From: Bolinopsis microptera
Lineage: Eukaryota > Ctenophora > Tentaculata > Lobata > Bolinopsidae
Assembly (NCBI RefSeq): GCF_026151205.1
Contig: NC_087076.1
Location: forward strand, 20,702,828-20,766,827
Direction of reading: 5' to 3'
DNA: 64,000 nt
Shown: piece by piece, positions 48,201-59,200 of the stretch
Position numbering within the stretch: position 1 is the first letter of the stretch
How the letters are laid out: every line of letters starts with the position of its first letter
Position numbers and translations under genes: made by a program
Notes under the pieces: generated by a model
Told to the model about the DNA's origin: nothing
What the model saw: the letters and a program-made list of their open reading frames with translations, nothing else
Database searches by the model: none

Positions 48201-48646
48201 CTGCTAAGAGTCCTACCCAGAATAATTTCAATGATATCTAACTTGTAATTTTAAAATACTTGGAGACGACAATTTGTGAACCATTGCTGCATAGAAACCT
48301 ATGATGTATACATTATATTATATTATAATGTATATAATTGTACATGCAATTTCAAGGTAAAATATTCTTAAAAATAGATTAACAGAACTCACCATGGATC
48401 GAACTCATGGATGATACTTTCGAACCGGATGACTGCAAACAATCTCGAGCAGAAAGCTACAAGATAGGCAGAACCAAGGATAATGACAGCAAGAAGACTT
48501 AATGCACCTTTAGCACTACGATCTGCAGCTTCAGCTTTCTTTGCTTCCTCCTCAGTAGCTACTTTTACTTCTAGTACATCTTTTTCTTTGGCTTTTTCAT
48601 CCATTTCCCCATTTGGAGCCACTTCCGTGGTCACTGGTTCGGGCAT
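27295..48646 (-). CDS. STT3: Dolichyl-diphosphooligosaccharide-protein glycosyltransferase, STT3 catalytic subunit (16 exons)
   Basis: STT3 transfers the lipid-linked oligosaccharide to Asn in N-X-S/T sequons in the ER membrane. Exons in transcript order: 48646-48393, 48143-48035, 47800-47691, 47023-46935, 44971-44883, 44598-44433, 44006-43834, 43647-43526, 41473-41319, 40427-40282, 31517-31348, 30706-30584, 28648-28524, 28159-28062, 27885-27647 and 27337-27295. Total 2211 nt, 736 aa, every phase consistent. Motifs: HEFDPW with FNYR (first acidic motif, exons 1-2), GSYDNEG (second acidic motif, exon 5), [10 protein letters not shown] (exon 9), [10 protein letters not shown] (WWDYG acceptor-binding motif, exon 12) and [17 protein letters not shown] (exon 13). 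All key motifs are present. The N-terminus is acidic/Lys-rich; the C-terminus is a short basic tail. Introns 10 and 12 hold nested genes. I cannot firmly assign the STT3A or STT3B type. Confidence 0.95.
28804..29787 (+). CDS. LINE ORF1-like RNA-binding protein, intact, in STT3 intron 12
   Basis: 327-codon frame (an internal start at 28831, [10 protein letters not shown], is also plausible). Residues about 110-170 form a Lys/Glu coiled coil ([20 protein letters not shown]). Residues about 200-300 resemble the RRM-like domain of LINE ORF1 proteins: [16 protein letters not shown], then [16 protein letters not shown] and [18 protein letters not shown]. Such proteins bind LINE RNA in ribonucleoprotein particles. 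No endonuclease/RT frame follows. An A11 run at 30047-30057 could be the tail of a truncated or retroposed copy. The intact frame opposite to STT3 may mean a young insertion or a co-opted gene. Confidence 0.75.
   Translation: MYIFCTTCTMPYPLQSEHIEMVDDAMVENGQFLTEYVNQIHMATDSIFKEIRSKIGVEHNDDVRFNKLNQRSVPRERLSEWLETMCWILNNYCGPLLQSASETAGDNRMFRKEKIADATKIIELQEKLLTKQEEDMAKINDLQEKLALKKDDEIGTVKIAAQKEIKTFSSLLKNTCKNAFAPKKIQAAVKRVALEDDRSKSLIIFGLPETEENLDDKVSGILLDHLNEKPKILRCKRVGKDTSERVRPVKFILSSSDQARTILSKTKLLRHVDGFSSVYITPDRSAADRMAYKKVVDQLLNKRTAEPDKVHVIRNFRVISSEKEPLE
32285..33264. other. Part of STT3 intron 10 without recognised genes
   Basis: AT-rich. The 68-92 codon frames here show no domain and no splice context. 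Short TTCTACACACAA-like direct repeats lie at about 32850-32890. Confidence 0.35.
33265..34029 (-). CDS. Secreted His/Asp/Cys-repeat protein, possibly metal-binding (254 aa)
   Basis: Chosen start [19 protein letters not shown] gives a clear signal peptide of about 22 residues; an upstream in-frame ATG would add 18 residues before it. A short propeptide ends at the dibasic KR of NFVKRCKH. From there to the stop the protein consists of His, Asp and Cys repeats with themes [13 protein letters not shown] and [10 protein letters not shown]. Cysteines are mostly spaced C-x3-C, with His/Asp between them. The composition suggests dense metal coordination or disulfide crosslinking. Processing at KR before a Cys-rich repeat resembles cnidarian nematocyst structural proteins, but homology is not shown. 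It lies inside STT3 intron 10 on the same strand. No family recognised. Confidence 0.8.
   Translation of the reverse strand: MKSTSCLILAVTLVLLCYSCYARNVGVGDVEAHMQKDIIISRSTRFADGEDMNFVKRCKHDDDDHDCDSDCHHHDDHDCDHDCDHGDGDHDCDSDCHHHDDHECHHDCDHHDCESDCHHHDDHDCDQDCDHGDGDHDCDSDCHHHDDHDCDHDCDQDCDHGDGDHDCDSDCHHHDDHECHHDCDHHDFDSDCHHHDDHDCDQDCDHDCDHGDGDHDCDSDCHHHDDHECHHDCDHHDCDSDCHHHDDHDCDHHI
34780..34890. repeat. GC-rich segment ending in poly-C, related to the 8977-9441 repeat
   Basis: GTATGGGCATGGCTG followed by GCCCTGCGGGCACC resembles the reverse complement of 9085-9145, and C17 (about 34873-34889) is followed by GCCTTAG, as at the other copy's edge. Diverged. Confidence 0.4.
35430..35598. repeat. 20-bp GGAC-rich minisatellite in the left terminus
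   Basis: Units of the form GGACGGACATTGGCGGACAC, about eight copies, with decay to GGACATTGGT units at the inner end. Confidence 0.9.
36990..39700. repeat. 2.7-kb GGA/GAGGACTGA polypurine minisatellite
   Basis: Almost pure purine on the plus strand: GGA and GAGGA runs broken by ACTGAGGAGGA, GGACCCAGGAGGA and GAGGATGGCTGAGGAGGAT motifs. Blocks of several hundred bp repeat (for example 37610-37860, 37980-38220 and 39000-39240), so there is higher-order structure. Ser/Pro/Leu-rich minus-strand frames are compositional. Such polypurine tracts can form triplex DNA. Confidence 0.95.
40437..40758 (-). repeat. 10/13-bp tandem array running into the exon 10 acceptor of STT3
   Basis: On the minus strand the units are AAGTAACACTCCC (13 bp) and AAGTAACACC (10 bp), about 27 in total. 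The last unit before exon 10 reads AAGTAACACTCTCAG, so the functional AG acceptor at 40428-40430 is itself a variant of the repeat unit. Confidence 0.9.
41485..41705. repeat. 10-bp tandem array next to the exon 9 acceptor of STT3
   Basis: Units ACAACATGTC, ACAACATGTT and ACAACGTGTC, about 21 copies, beginning about 10 bp upstream (in transcript sense) of the exon 9 acceptor ccctgcag. Confidence 0.9.
42124..43553 (-). repeat. 42-bp minisatellite made of STT3 exon 8 end plus splice donor, about 34 copies
   Basis: On the minus strand each unit contains GGCAGATTCTACTCTTTGTG and GGACACTGG, the 29 nt that end exon 8 (encoding [10 protein letters not shown]), followed by 13 intronic nt starting GTGAGTAATTAGT. 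The copy nearest exon 8 is continuous with the exon and uses the donor at 43525. Period 42 bp; two copies have a 5-bp GGCCA insertion (about 42763 and 42976). Two inner copies carry the exon-like GCGGCAG variant and others TGGCAAATTC, and variant blocks recur. Reading past the first donor hits an in-frame TGA at once. Confidence 0.95.
44040..44056. repeat. G17 homopolymer upstream of the STT3 exon 7 acceptor
   Basis: Seventeen G on the plus strand (poly-C in the transcript), 34 bp upstream of the exon 7 start at 44006. Confidence 0.85.
45157..45232. repeat. CTA trinucleotide repeats left of the palindrome
   Basis: Two (CTA)n runs separated by GTTCAGGGCTT. The same GTTCAGGGCT link occurs between the CTA runs to the right of the palindrome at 45631-45677. 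Confidence 0.9.
45279..45629. repeat. 351-bp near-perfect palindrome in STT3 intron 4
   Basis: TGTATTCTGGGTAAAAATTA at 45279 is answered by its reverse complement ending at 45629. The arms (about 170 bp each) appear identical through to the centre near 45454. Within each arm a smaller palindrome of about 52 bp (GTTGTATAGTAGTGTTGAAA and its complement) occurs, so it is a palindrome of palindromes. Both flanks are CTA microsatellite. It is either a foldback insertion or an inverted duplication. Confidence 0.9.
45685..45858. repeat. 58-bp tandem repeat, three copies
   Basis: The unit begins TCCCGCAGACGGACTAAGCT and starts at 45685, 45743 and 45801, with no visible differences between copies. 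Confidence 0.95.
46001..46143. repeat. (ACTGCT)n/(ACTACTGCT)n microsatellite
   Basis: About 140 bp of tandem ACT/GCT triplets in STT3 intron 4. The poly-Leu and Ala-Thr frames through it are artefacts of the repeat. Confidence 0.95.
46868..46949 (-). repeat. 41-bp tandem duplication of the STT3 exon 4 splice donor
   Basis: The two copies, 46868-46908 and 46909-46949, are identical. On the minus strand each contains GCTTCATCGCTATAG (last 15 nt of exon 4) followed by the donor gtaaaac and intron sequence. The upstream copy supplies the donor that keeps frame with exon 5. Use of the second donor would insert 41 nt and shift the frame. Confidence 0.95.
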
Positions 48647-49628
48647 GCCTAGATGATTATAAATTCAATTATGAATCTTGGCATAATTTGATGGCATTTT
48701 TGGAAGCATGAGCAGTGGAAACATGCAAGACCCTAATTCTTACTACAAATTGGAATTAGCAAATATCATATTTTTAAGTGACCAATTATCCCATTTGTAT
48801 TCTACACAGTTTTCTTTTAACAAAATCCAAGATAAGAAATTGGTGAGGAGCGTGATAAATACTAATGTGTATATTGTGTAATAGCAAAGGTGGTTAGCAT
48901 ATCAAAGAGCCCAGCTGACCCTGCACCCTTTTCTCAGATTTAATACATTTTCATACAGAAAATGTGATATGTAGGGGTCAGGTAGGAATAAAATCAGTTT
49001 GTTGACAATAATCTGAAAAGCTATTTATGACTTGGGGTTTCTGTAAATATTAGTGTGCTACAAGGACAAAAGGAAATCGCGGCACGGAATCGCGATTTTT
49101 CCCATTCTCAGCAACAAATCTCGATTTTTGATGTTTGCTGTGAAAAATTGCAATTTTCTCAGATCCTCGCGACAAATCGTGATTATTTCAGTTCTCCACG
49201 ACAAATTGCGCATTTTTCTTTAAAATTGAGAACCAAATTTGCGCATTCTCCTTTAAATCTGAGTGCCAAATATCACGTTCTTTATAAGTTTATGGAACCA
49301 ATCACATCCACAGCCTTTCGAATGTATGTACTTCAGAAGCTCATAATAATCAGGGTATCATAAAACATAAACAAAAGTAGTTTCCAGAAAAAATTTGAAA
49401 AATTTTGAGCTCCCGCCTGCATTCCGAGATCGCATTACAAGTATCTTGAGAGTTGAGGGGAAGCCTCAAATCGTATATCGAGAGGTAGGTACAATTACTA
49501 AGTACGGACTTCAGTAAAGTAAACAGAAAAAATATGTTAGACTCATAGTGATCAATGAGATACAATTTGTAGATTACTACTGCAAATATCTTAAAAATCG
49601 TATTCTGTCTGAAATAGCAAAACAATTG
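48647..49628. other. Upstream region of STT3
   Basis: Presumed promoter and 5' UTR of STT3 (minus strand) plus spacer. It includes a run of related pieces with ATCGCGATTTTT-like and ACAAATTGCG-like motifs (about 49075-49215). No TATA box stands out and no gene recognised. Confidence 0.35.
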
Positions 49629-49700
49629 GAGAAAGGGTCATTCGTCCCCCTTGTAGTTACCACTACAGGAGGAATGGCACCTGAGGCCAAGCTTGTGGTG
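49629..49700 (+). pseudogene. Fragment of the endonuclease region of a REL-type retroelement
   Basis: Translates as EKGSFVPLVVTTGGMAPEAK, closely matching the TPLVFSTTGGMATEAS region near the C-terminus of the element at 51363-59975, but on the opposite strand and diverged. Only about 70 bp are recognisable. Confidence 0.6.
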
Positions 49701-49974
49701 TAACGTTACGTTGTGCCGCCCCCCTGCTGATTGAAATTTGCCGCCCCTTTTCCGCCCCTAAAATTTTGTGTCCCTAAAAAAAAAAGGGTCGGGTACTTTT
49801 TTTGCCGCCCCCTACACCTTTTTGCCGCCCCCTGAAGCAACAATGGTACCCCAAATATTTTTTTCACGTCGACCGAACGCTAAATTCGACAGGGTAGTAC
49901 ACCAATAAGGCGCTTTTTCCGTGAAATCAGACCTACAATCCAGGGAAATGCCGCCCCCCTAAGGTGCCGCCCCG

Positions 49975-50600
49975 TAGGGTGAGAATCCCTGCCACGTTTT
50001 TGGTCAGTTTCGCCGGGGCTCATGTCTTTTCTCGAGGGAGCATTAGTGTCTACAGAAAAACTGACAAATCCTAGCGAAGTCCAATCCGAACCACATCTTC
50101 CATTAGAGGTGGTGCTGGGTCAGCTGGTTACTGAACGGATTGGCCTGGAGAATGGCATAGTCCTGTTACTCTCAAGTTAACCATAGAGGGGGACAGGCGC
50201 TGTTCGCTCACGGCTGGTTCTTGGAACCAACACCCTCAGCCCCACAGAAGTGGGAGCACTGTCGGTGGTGGCTCACCCAGATAACGGACAGTGTCTCTCC
50301 TTCTTTCTTCTTGGACTTGCATTGTTGCTGGTGAGTCAGCCAGTAGCAATGCAGCATCTCACTCACTCAATCACCTCAGCAGTTCGGTCCCTTTTCTGTT
50401 TGATTATTAGTCTCACCTGGTTCTTGACCTGTCGCCCTCAGAGTTCAGACCTACAGAGGTGGGGTGCACTGTCGGTGGCCTGTCACCCAGGTTGTCGGTG
50501 GTATCTCTCCCTCTGCCTCCCCTTTGGACATGCATTGTTGCTGGTGAGTCAGCTGGCAGCAGTGTACCATACTATTGCGTGTTTACTAATCCCCTCTTAG
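49975..50600 (+). mobile_element. Second copy of the 1.15-kb retroposon family
   Basis: Starts TAGGGTGAGAATCCCTGCC and closely matches the reverse complement of 15660-16032 up to about 50345. Then it diverges and contains an extra partial duplication of the segment around GCACTGTCGGTGG and TTGTTGCTGGTGAGTCAGC (50345-50560). The short frames are shared with the first copy only because the DNA is. The 3' end is not defined. Confidence 0.7.
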
Positions 50601-51362
50601 CTTCCAGGCTAAACTAAAATTATAAACTAACAGAAGCAGGATAGAAGCAAGAAATCATCAGTAGCCCCTCAACTTAACGAAGACTGATATCAACCGCTCT
50701 GGTACAAGCAACTCTGATAAAGTACGACACTGCTGCTTCTCTGGGAAGTCAGCACCAACAGAAATGGGGACACTCTCTGATATGAGTGCTGGAATTCTCA
50801 GCCGTTTTACTCTACAGGCTAAGTTTCTTGTTATAATTCTAATGCTCTGTTCTTTCATTTGTATTCTGTCTCACTCTACTGCATATTGTAGATCGTCAGC
50901 TTTCATAGAACCAGGGTCTCAGTTACAGTCCTTCTGTTTGTTGACTAGACACACTTTTTGCATCATCTTTCGGTTTTTGACGGCGTTTAGAACACATCCT
51001 GTTTTCTCGATCGTTACTTGCCTCCGTATTGGCTGCTAAACTAAAATTATAAATTAACATCCGTTCCACCCCCTTGTGTGTATACTAACACCCCTAGATT
51101 CCCAGGAACAGGCATAATTATCTACGGAAATCAAAGCCAAACAGACAGACAGCTACTCAGCCATAATGCAGGACAACATATAACAATATACACATAATAT
51201 AGCAATGACCCTATATAAAATTCTGTAAAAATGGTACAAATTTAGAAACTGAGGTAAAAATAAAAATAAAACCCTTTGTAATAATATATATAAAAACCAC
51301 TAAATCACATCACAACAAAAAGTAGTTTAGACCCCCATCCAACTAGAGCACTCCATGACCTT
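50601..51362. other. Repeat-derived non-coding stretch
   Basis: Contains GCTAAACTAAAATTATAAA at about 50608 and again at about 51032, and probably the 3' UTR of the minus-strand retroelement that ends its frame at 51363. No gene seen. Confidence 0.35.
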
Positions 51363-52903
51363 TTAGGGTTTAAGAGTGTTGATCAGGTTAAGGTCCAAAT
51401 CACTTATTGCCGTGGGTGGAAGGGTTCTGGTACCTCTGTACCCCCTGATAGAGATTATACAGGTTCTGAGTAGATCAAAACGCAGTCTGCGTCTGACAAA
51501 TGACATCACATCACAATACCGTTGGCCTTTCTTTAGGCTGATCTTTTCAGCGAGATGTTTTAGAAACTGTGAAGCCTCAGTTGCCATTCCTCCTGTAGTA
51601 CTGAACACCAGTGGCGTGAAGGTAGCCTTTTCAACATTGAGGACTCTGTCATTGTACTCACGTTTTTTGCTTTTCTCGTGAGATTGGTACATCTGTGAGA
51701 TGCTCTTGTCACTGTTGGACTGGGCTTGAGGGTGAAGTACCCTTACATCTGTGAATGCCCTGTCCAGCGGCGACCAAAACGATCTCGCACTGATGTCCAG
51801 TCTTGCACCATCCTGTCTATTTGTTCCATTAGATAGTTCAAGTGTGTGAGGAACGGAGAGAAGCTGGGGTTCTGTTTCAACGTCTTTGCAAACAGTGGTT
51901 AGGAGTTCAGCTATTGTATCTCTTAGTGAATTGTGTCTAAGTGAAACGTAGCCTCCGATTTTGCAGGTTAGAGTATGGTTGATATGATTTTGATTTCCAC
52001 ATACACATAGGGAACTTCTGTTAGCTGTAGACAGTGTAAGATTATATCTGAGTGAGAGGGCATCAAAGAATTCTTGTTTGTTAAGGACGTACCCACATGC
52101 TTTTAGAGGGAGTGTGGATAACCAAATGGATGCTCCTTTTTCACTAAGGAGTTCTAATTGCCTTTGTGTTGATGGGGATACCTCATTCATAATAGTTTCA
52201 CGTTGGTGTTTGTAAAGCTCTTCCTTACGCTTCTTTACTTCACTTATGATGTCATGCTGCAGTTCTTCGTTTAGTTGGAAAGTAGTAAGCTGTTGAAAAA
52301 CTGCTTCTGTGAGCTGTTTTGTAGCATTTACTGAGTTAGTGTACTCCATCTCTGCTGTTGATGTGCAGTCTGGAATGCTCAGCCCGCCCATTCTTGCAGG
52401 AAGTGAAGCTATTTTTCTGATTTGATCAGGCACAAAACTTTTGCCCATAATGGCTGGTATAAAGTCTTCCTTGACACAATATTCCAAGTGTTTCAGATGG
52501 TCGGAAATCCCTGGGGTTGTACGGCAAACAAAATTCCATCTTTTGGAGGTTCCGTAGATGAAAGCGGAGTAGGCTAGCTGGGGTTCGTTTGCAGCTATTT
52601 CGACGAGTCCAAGAATGTCTGCTTTCCAACTTTCGGTCTCCTTTAGTATGAACTCTTTTACCCCTTCTTCTGATCCAATATATGACCCAAGATAACGGTG
52701 GCCTTTGGTAGTGATCTGAACATCTGGAAAGAGTTCCTTAGCTTTGGTTGCATGCTCTGGTTTCACTATCAACCATGTCTTGCTGGGTTTTGGGTAATAC
52801 CCATACATGGGACCATGATCTTTAAGGTCCTCCCACCATTTCGTGAGTTGATCAAGTTTACCCCCTGCTGCTGAGTCGTCAGCATACCAAACTTGTTTGG
52901 GAT

Positions 52904-55149
52904 AAGGCATTTGGAAAACTATCAAACATGCTTCAAACTTACCTGGAAAAATAAGTAGCTCTTCCCCAAGCAACTTAAATGTTAACGGAGTTAACCTGCA
53001 TTTTGCCACAGTTGGTACAATAATACAAGAATCGATTAAGGAAAAGGATTCAGACGACTTCCTAGAATATATGCCGCCTCCAACAGAGTGTAAACTCTCT
53101 GTATTCGAAGAGGTGACTGTTGAACAAGTAAAAGAATATATACTCAGTATACCATCAGATAAATCGATTAACGATATCATGCCCATTAAAATATATAAGT
53201 ATATTATTCCCCAAATCATCGATCCAGTAGCTCATATTATAAACCTTAGTATGAAAAGTGGAACAATGCCGTTGGCATGTAAAATTGCATCAGTCACTCC
53301 AATTCTTAAAACTGGTGACCCTAATGATCCAAATAACTACCGGCCAATATCCATACTCCCCCTACTTGGAAAATGCATAGAATATTTTGTTAACCAACAG
53401 CTTACAGACTATGTTGAAACAAATAAACTGCTTACCAACCATCAGTATGGTTTTAGAAAAGATCATTCCACCACTTTTTTAATGCTTAATCTGTTTGATA
53501 AAATATTTACGTCTAAGGAATCACAGAAGAAACCTGCAATTGTATTCTTAGATATCAAAAAGGCCTTTGACACAGTAAGCCATAATATTTTATTAAAAAA
53601 ACTTAAGTATTATGGAGTTGATGGCTTTGTCATAGAGTGGTTCAAAAGCTACCTGGGGGACAGAAAGCAACACACCAAAATACGTGGTAATGTAAGCACA
53701 TCACTCCCTGTTAAAACAGGTGTGCCACAGGGTAGCATATTAGGACCAATTCTATTTAGTTTATTCATAAATGATCTCAGTAGAAATTGCACACAATCTA
53801 CTGTTTACTTATTTGCAGATGACAGTGCACTATATTTTGATAACATTTCCCGAGGCATATATGAGAATGTAATTAAGGATATGAAAATTGTGTATGAATG
53901 GCTTAGAATCAACAAGCTGAGACTAAATGCTGCAAAATCTTCATTCATTGTATTTGATAGATCACCTAATCTGGACACGTTGTCAATCCCTCTGGATTTG
54001 GAAAAAGAATGCCTATTTATAGAAGAAACTAAATCTCAAAAATATTTAGGTCTCATGATAGACAATTTTTTGAACTTTCATGACCATATTGATTATGTGA
54101 AATCAAAAATTGCTAAAAGAATAGGGGCACTATACAGGTCGAAAAATCTTCTTCCACTGAAATATAGAAAAATGTTTGTAAATGCTCTTATGCTCCCCCA
54201 ATTTGACTACCTGGATATAATATGGTGCAGGGCTGCCAAAACCAAACTTAATTCTCTTGATATATTATACAAGAAAGTAGCAAAAATTGCTCTGGATGTT
54301 CATTGGCAGGAACCATCAGTAAATGTATATCGAAATATGAAGTGGTTACCCTTACACTTAAGAAGACAACTCCATCTGTCAACGTATATGTATAAAATTC
54401 TTAATGAGGCTGCACCATCATCATTCACAGATAAATTTTCTTATGTATCCGGAGGATCACGTGATGCTGAGAGGTGCAACCTTTATATTCACAAATCCAG
54501 AACACACAAAACCTTTACATATTTAGGTGCAAAATGTTGGAATACAATTCCAGAGAACATAAGGACTATAGAATGTAGTGTAAAATTCTCACAATGTATG
54601 AAATCTAAATTTATGTCAGATGTAATTCAAGGAGTCTCATCCTATGAAATAAACAATAGTTTCGACTATTTCTACACTCTAGCTAAGTGACAACTGAAAC
54701 AAATTTTATGGGGCTGGAGTTTTTGTCGGGTGGAAAGGCCCCCTGTGTTATATATGACCTAGGTATTTCCAGAAGTATAGAACTTTAAACATCTCCTTTA
54801 TTCGTTCCCATTTTTTATCATTGCCAATCTATTATTGTTCTATACTTCTCTGTATATAACTGTAAATAACATTACTAACGTTATCCCAAAGTGGGCATCT
54901 ATGTAATCTTAATTGTTACCTTCATGCCCACAGTTCACTGTTAAATCATATCTTATTTTATCACTCATTATTTTATTACTCATTATGTTTACATACTATA
55001 TCCTTATGTCCCTAGAAGGGTGTTCTGCTAACAGTTTTCGACTGACTTGAATGTCCTGCACAGCAGATTGAAGCTTCTTAAATTATTTTTATTCTTATTG
55101 TATTGCTGTGTAAATTTGATTCTAATTCTAATAATTCTAATTCTAATAA
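52904..55149 (+). mobile_element. LINE copy 1 (CR1/L2/Jockey-like), 5'-truncated, inserted in the REL element
   Basis: From 52904 to its 3' end this copy matches 57117-59351 with about 15 differences noticed by eye. The frame at 53071-54690 (539 codons, extending upstream in the element's own frame) encodes RT motif A FLDIKKAFDTVSH, motif B GVPQGSILGPILFSLFINDL, motif C YLFADDSALYF and the thumb (FDYLDIIWCRAAKTKLNSLD). The tail is made of TTCTAA units (55130-55149) rather than poly(A), as in CR1-like LINEs. At the 5' junction AAGGCAT is shared by element and target. The endonuclease domain is lost. Confidence 0.9.
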
Positions 55150-56241
55150 GTGTTGGGTTCCCTGTCTGATTCTGGTTCTGTTTCAGGTTCTGTCTGTTTA
55201 ACCTGGACTTCTCTGAGCAGAGGCATTAGGCTCAGTGCATACCATCCGAGTGCACAGGTATCTCCCTGTGTAGTTCCTTCCTGTGATTGTAAGTGGTCAT
55301 CACTGTTGGAAATGAATAGGTTAGCTTCTTGTCTGTATGTATTTAGGATGTAAGTGAATAGCTCTGGACAGGTGTATCGAAGATTCCTAAGGGCTGTGTT
55401 GCGATTTAATGCATTGAAGGCGTTTTCAGCATCAACAAGCAGGATCGCTTCTGTGGATTCCTCTTCAAAGATCTTTCTGACTGCATGAATGGCCGCTTCC
55501 ACTCCTCCTTGTAAGCCACCACACAGTTGCATGGGTGCTGTGTTCATGATAATGTCCTGTTTCAATGTGGTCATCACTGCTTTTCCGACTATTCTTCTAA
55601 GGACTTCACCAATCCCAATGGGTCTAACCCCTGGGTCTTTATCAAGGGGGATGAGGCGACCTGCTATGTATGTTTTCAGGTGATCGGGCTGTATCTTTTG
55701 GCAACACAGCTTTCTGGCCAAAACTGCAACTGCTTCTTTTAGAAGTTCAGGCTTTTTCTTAAACTGCTTAGAGCAGAGAATATGCTGCCATGTCTCTGCA
55801 TCAGTTCCTGAGGGCCCACCAGATCCACTGAGGTCTCTTGCAACCTTTTCAATTCTGATGGAATCAATGGAATCAAATATGACGTTGTCTACTTCTTCAA
55901 TGGGTCCCTTCATCAGACTAGATTCGAGTGATGGGCTGCTTTCAGGGTGTTTCTTTATGAGTTCCTGTATGACAGTAGGGCTTGTGTCCAGGAGTTTACT
56001 TCTCTGGCTCCCATTCCATCTTAAGGCTGCGGATACTTTTCCTAGTAACATGAGTCGTGTAAAGACTTTGTTGTGATGTCCAGGGCTGTACTTAGATTTG
56101 AGTAGGCGATCTTGTATTGATTTACATTCCCTAGCGAGCTTCTCTATTTCGCCATCTTTCCATAGTTGGAGTCTTCTTTCCAGGTGTGCTACATGGTCTT
56201 TGGCTTTAGAGGATTTGGAGGGCTTCTGGAGCAGGAGGGGA

Positions 56242-59200
56242 AAATTATAAGCGTCATAGTAATTGCATTACATTTGCTGCTTCTACAGATCACAAAACTT
56301 TTGTCACCTAGATACTTTCCTTGATTATATGACTGAATGTATGATGAAACTTCAAGGTAAGAAAGTAATATGGATTGGCGATGTTAATGTTAACCAAAAC
56401 TCTTTATCTGATCTAGATTATAAAAAGTTAGATATAACAATGAAGCTCTTTGGAATGATACAGACTGTTACAGGAATTACTAGAGTTGCAAACTTAGATG
56501 GTAGGATAACGCAGAGCACAATAGATGTTGTCATGACTAACTGTTACTCTAATTTCATAGAGTGTAAAGTACTTGATGATAGAATAGGAGATCACCAAGC
56601 TCTCAAATGTGTTCTCGACTTTAAAGTAAGTAAAGCTAGTAAATTCCAGAAGGTTCTTATCAGAGACCACTCCTTAAACAATCTGAAAGCCTTAAGCTAT
56701 TTTCTGGGATCCTGCAGCAACTACAGTAATATTCTAAGCTGTACTAATGTAGACCATGCCCTAGATGGACTTAATCATCACATCCAGGAATGGTATGATA
56801 ATTACTGTCCACCTAAACAGATAAAATGTAATAGTAACTTTCTCTGTAATCCCTCTAAAGAACTGTTGGCAGAAATACGGAAGAAGAAGATGCTTTTCAG
56901 AAAGTATAAAAAGTGTTTAGGACAATTAAACAAATTCAAGTGTAATTGTATTAATGGAATATGTAAATGCAGAAAAAGTGAACTACATAAGAAATGCTCT
57001 ACTTCGTGGGATAACTATCGTCCCCAAAGAAACTATGTGACAAAATTATCCAAAGAAAACAGACGTACAAATATTGTTCAGGACCTTACTGTGAAAAGTG
57101 CAAAAAACGATTTAAAAGGCATTTGGAAAACTATCAAACATGCTTCAAACTTACCTGGAAAAATAAGTAGCTCTTCCCCAAGCAACTTAAATGTTAACGG
57201 AGTTAACCTGCATTTTGCCACAGTTGGTACAATAATACAAGAATCGATTAAGGAAAAGGATTCAGACGACTTCCTAGAATATATGCCGCCTCCAACAGAG
57301 TGTAAACTCTCTGTATTCGAAGAGGTGACTGTTGAACAAGTAAAAGAATATATACTCAGTATACCATCAGATAAATCGATTAACGATATCATGCCCATTA
57401 AAATATATAAGTATATTATTCCCCAAATCATCGATCCAGTAGCTCATATTATAAACCTTAGTATGAAAAGTGGAACAATGCCGTTGGCATGTAAAATTGC
57501 ATCAGTCACTCCAATTCTTAAAACTGGTGACCCTAATGATCCAAATAACTACCGGCCAATATCCATACTCCCCCTACTTGGAAAATGCATAGAATATTTT
57601 GTTAACCAACAGCTTACAGAGTATGTTGAAACAAATAAACTGCTTACCAACCATCAGTATGGTTTTAGAAAAGATCATTCCACCACTTTTCTAATGCTTA
57701 ATCTATTTGATAAAATATTTACGTCTAAGGAATCACAAAAGAAACCTGCAATTGTATTCTTAGATATCAAAAAGGCCTTTGACACAGTAAGCCATAATAT
57801 TTTATTAAAAAAACTTAAGTATTATGGAGTTGATGGCTTTGTCATAAAGTGGTTCAAAAGCTACCTGGGGGACAGAAAGCAACACACCAAAATACGTGGT
57901 AATGTAAGCACATCACTCCCTGTTAAAACAGGTGTGCCACAGGGTAGCATATTAGGACCAATTCTATTTAGTTTATTCATAAATGATCTCAGTAGAAATT
58001 GCACACAATCTACTGTTTACTTATTTGCAGATGACAGTGCACTATATTTTGATAACATTTCCCGAGGCATATATGAGAATGTAATTAAGGATATGAAAAT
58101 TGTGTATGAATGGCTTAGAATCAACAAGCTGAGACTAAATGCTGCAAAATCTTCATTCATTGTATTTGATAGATCACCTAATCTGGACACGTTGTCAATC
58201 CCTCTGGATTTGGAAAAAGAATGCCTATTTATAGAAGAAACTAAATCTCAAAAATATTTAGGTCTCATGATAGACAATTTATTGAACTTTCATGACCATA
58301 TTGATTATGTGAAATCAAAAATTGCTAAAAGAATAGGGGCATTATACAGGTCGAAAAATCTTCTTCCACTGAAATATAGAAAAATGTTTGTAAATGCTCT
58401 TATGCTCCCCCAATTTGACTACCTGGATATAATATGGTGCAGGGCTGCCAAAACCAAACTTAATTCTCTTGATATATTATACAAGAAAGTAGCAAAAATC
58501 GCTCTGGATGTTCATTGGCAGGAACCATCAGTAAATGTATATCGAAATATGAAGTGGTTACCCTTACACTTAAGAAGACAACTCCATCTGTCAACGTATA
58601 TGTATAAAATTCTTAATGAGGCTGCACCATCATCATTCACAGATAAATTTTCTTATGTATCCGGAGGATCACGTGATGCTGAGAGGTGCAACCTTTATAT
58701 TCACAAATCCAGAACACACAAAACCTTTACATATTTAGGTGCAAAATGTTGGAATACAATTCCAGAGAACATAAGGACTATAGAATGTAGTGTAAAATTC
58801 TCACAATGTATGAAATCTAAATTTATGTCAGATGTAATTCAAGGAGTCTCATCCTATGAAATAAACAATAGTTTCGACTATTTCTACACTCTAGCTATGT
58901 GACAACTGAAACAAATTTTATGGTGCTGGAGTTTTTGTCGGGTGGAAAGGCCCCCTGCGTTATATATGACCTAGGTATTTCCAGAAGTATAGAACTTTAA
59001 ACATCTCCTTTATTCGTTCCCATTTGTTATCATTGCCAATCTATTATTGTTCTATACTTCTCTGTATATAACTGTAAATAACATTACTAACGTAATCCCA
59101 AAGTGGGCATCTATGTAATCTTAATTGTTACCTTCATGCCCACAGTTCACTGTTAAATCATATCTTATTTTATCACTCATTAATTTATTACTCATTATGT

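Noticed and set aside
49055-49363. 102-codon plus-strand frame
   Set aside because: Consists of loosely repeated ATCGCGATTTTT-like sequence, no domain or splice signals.
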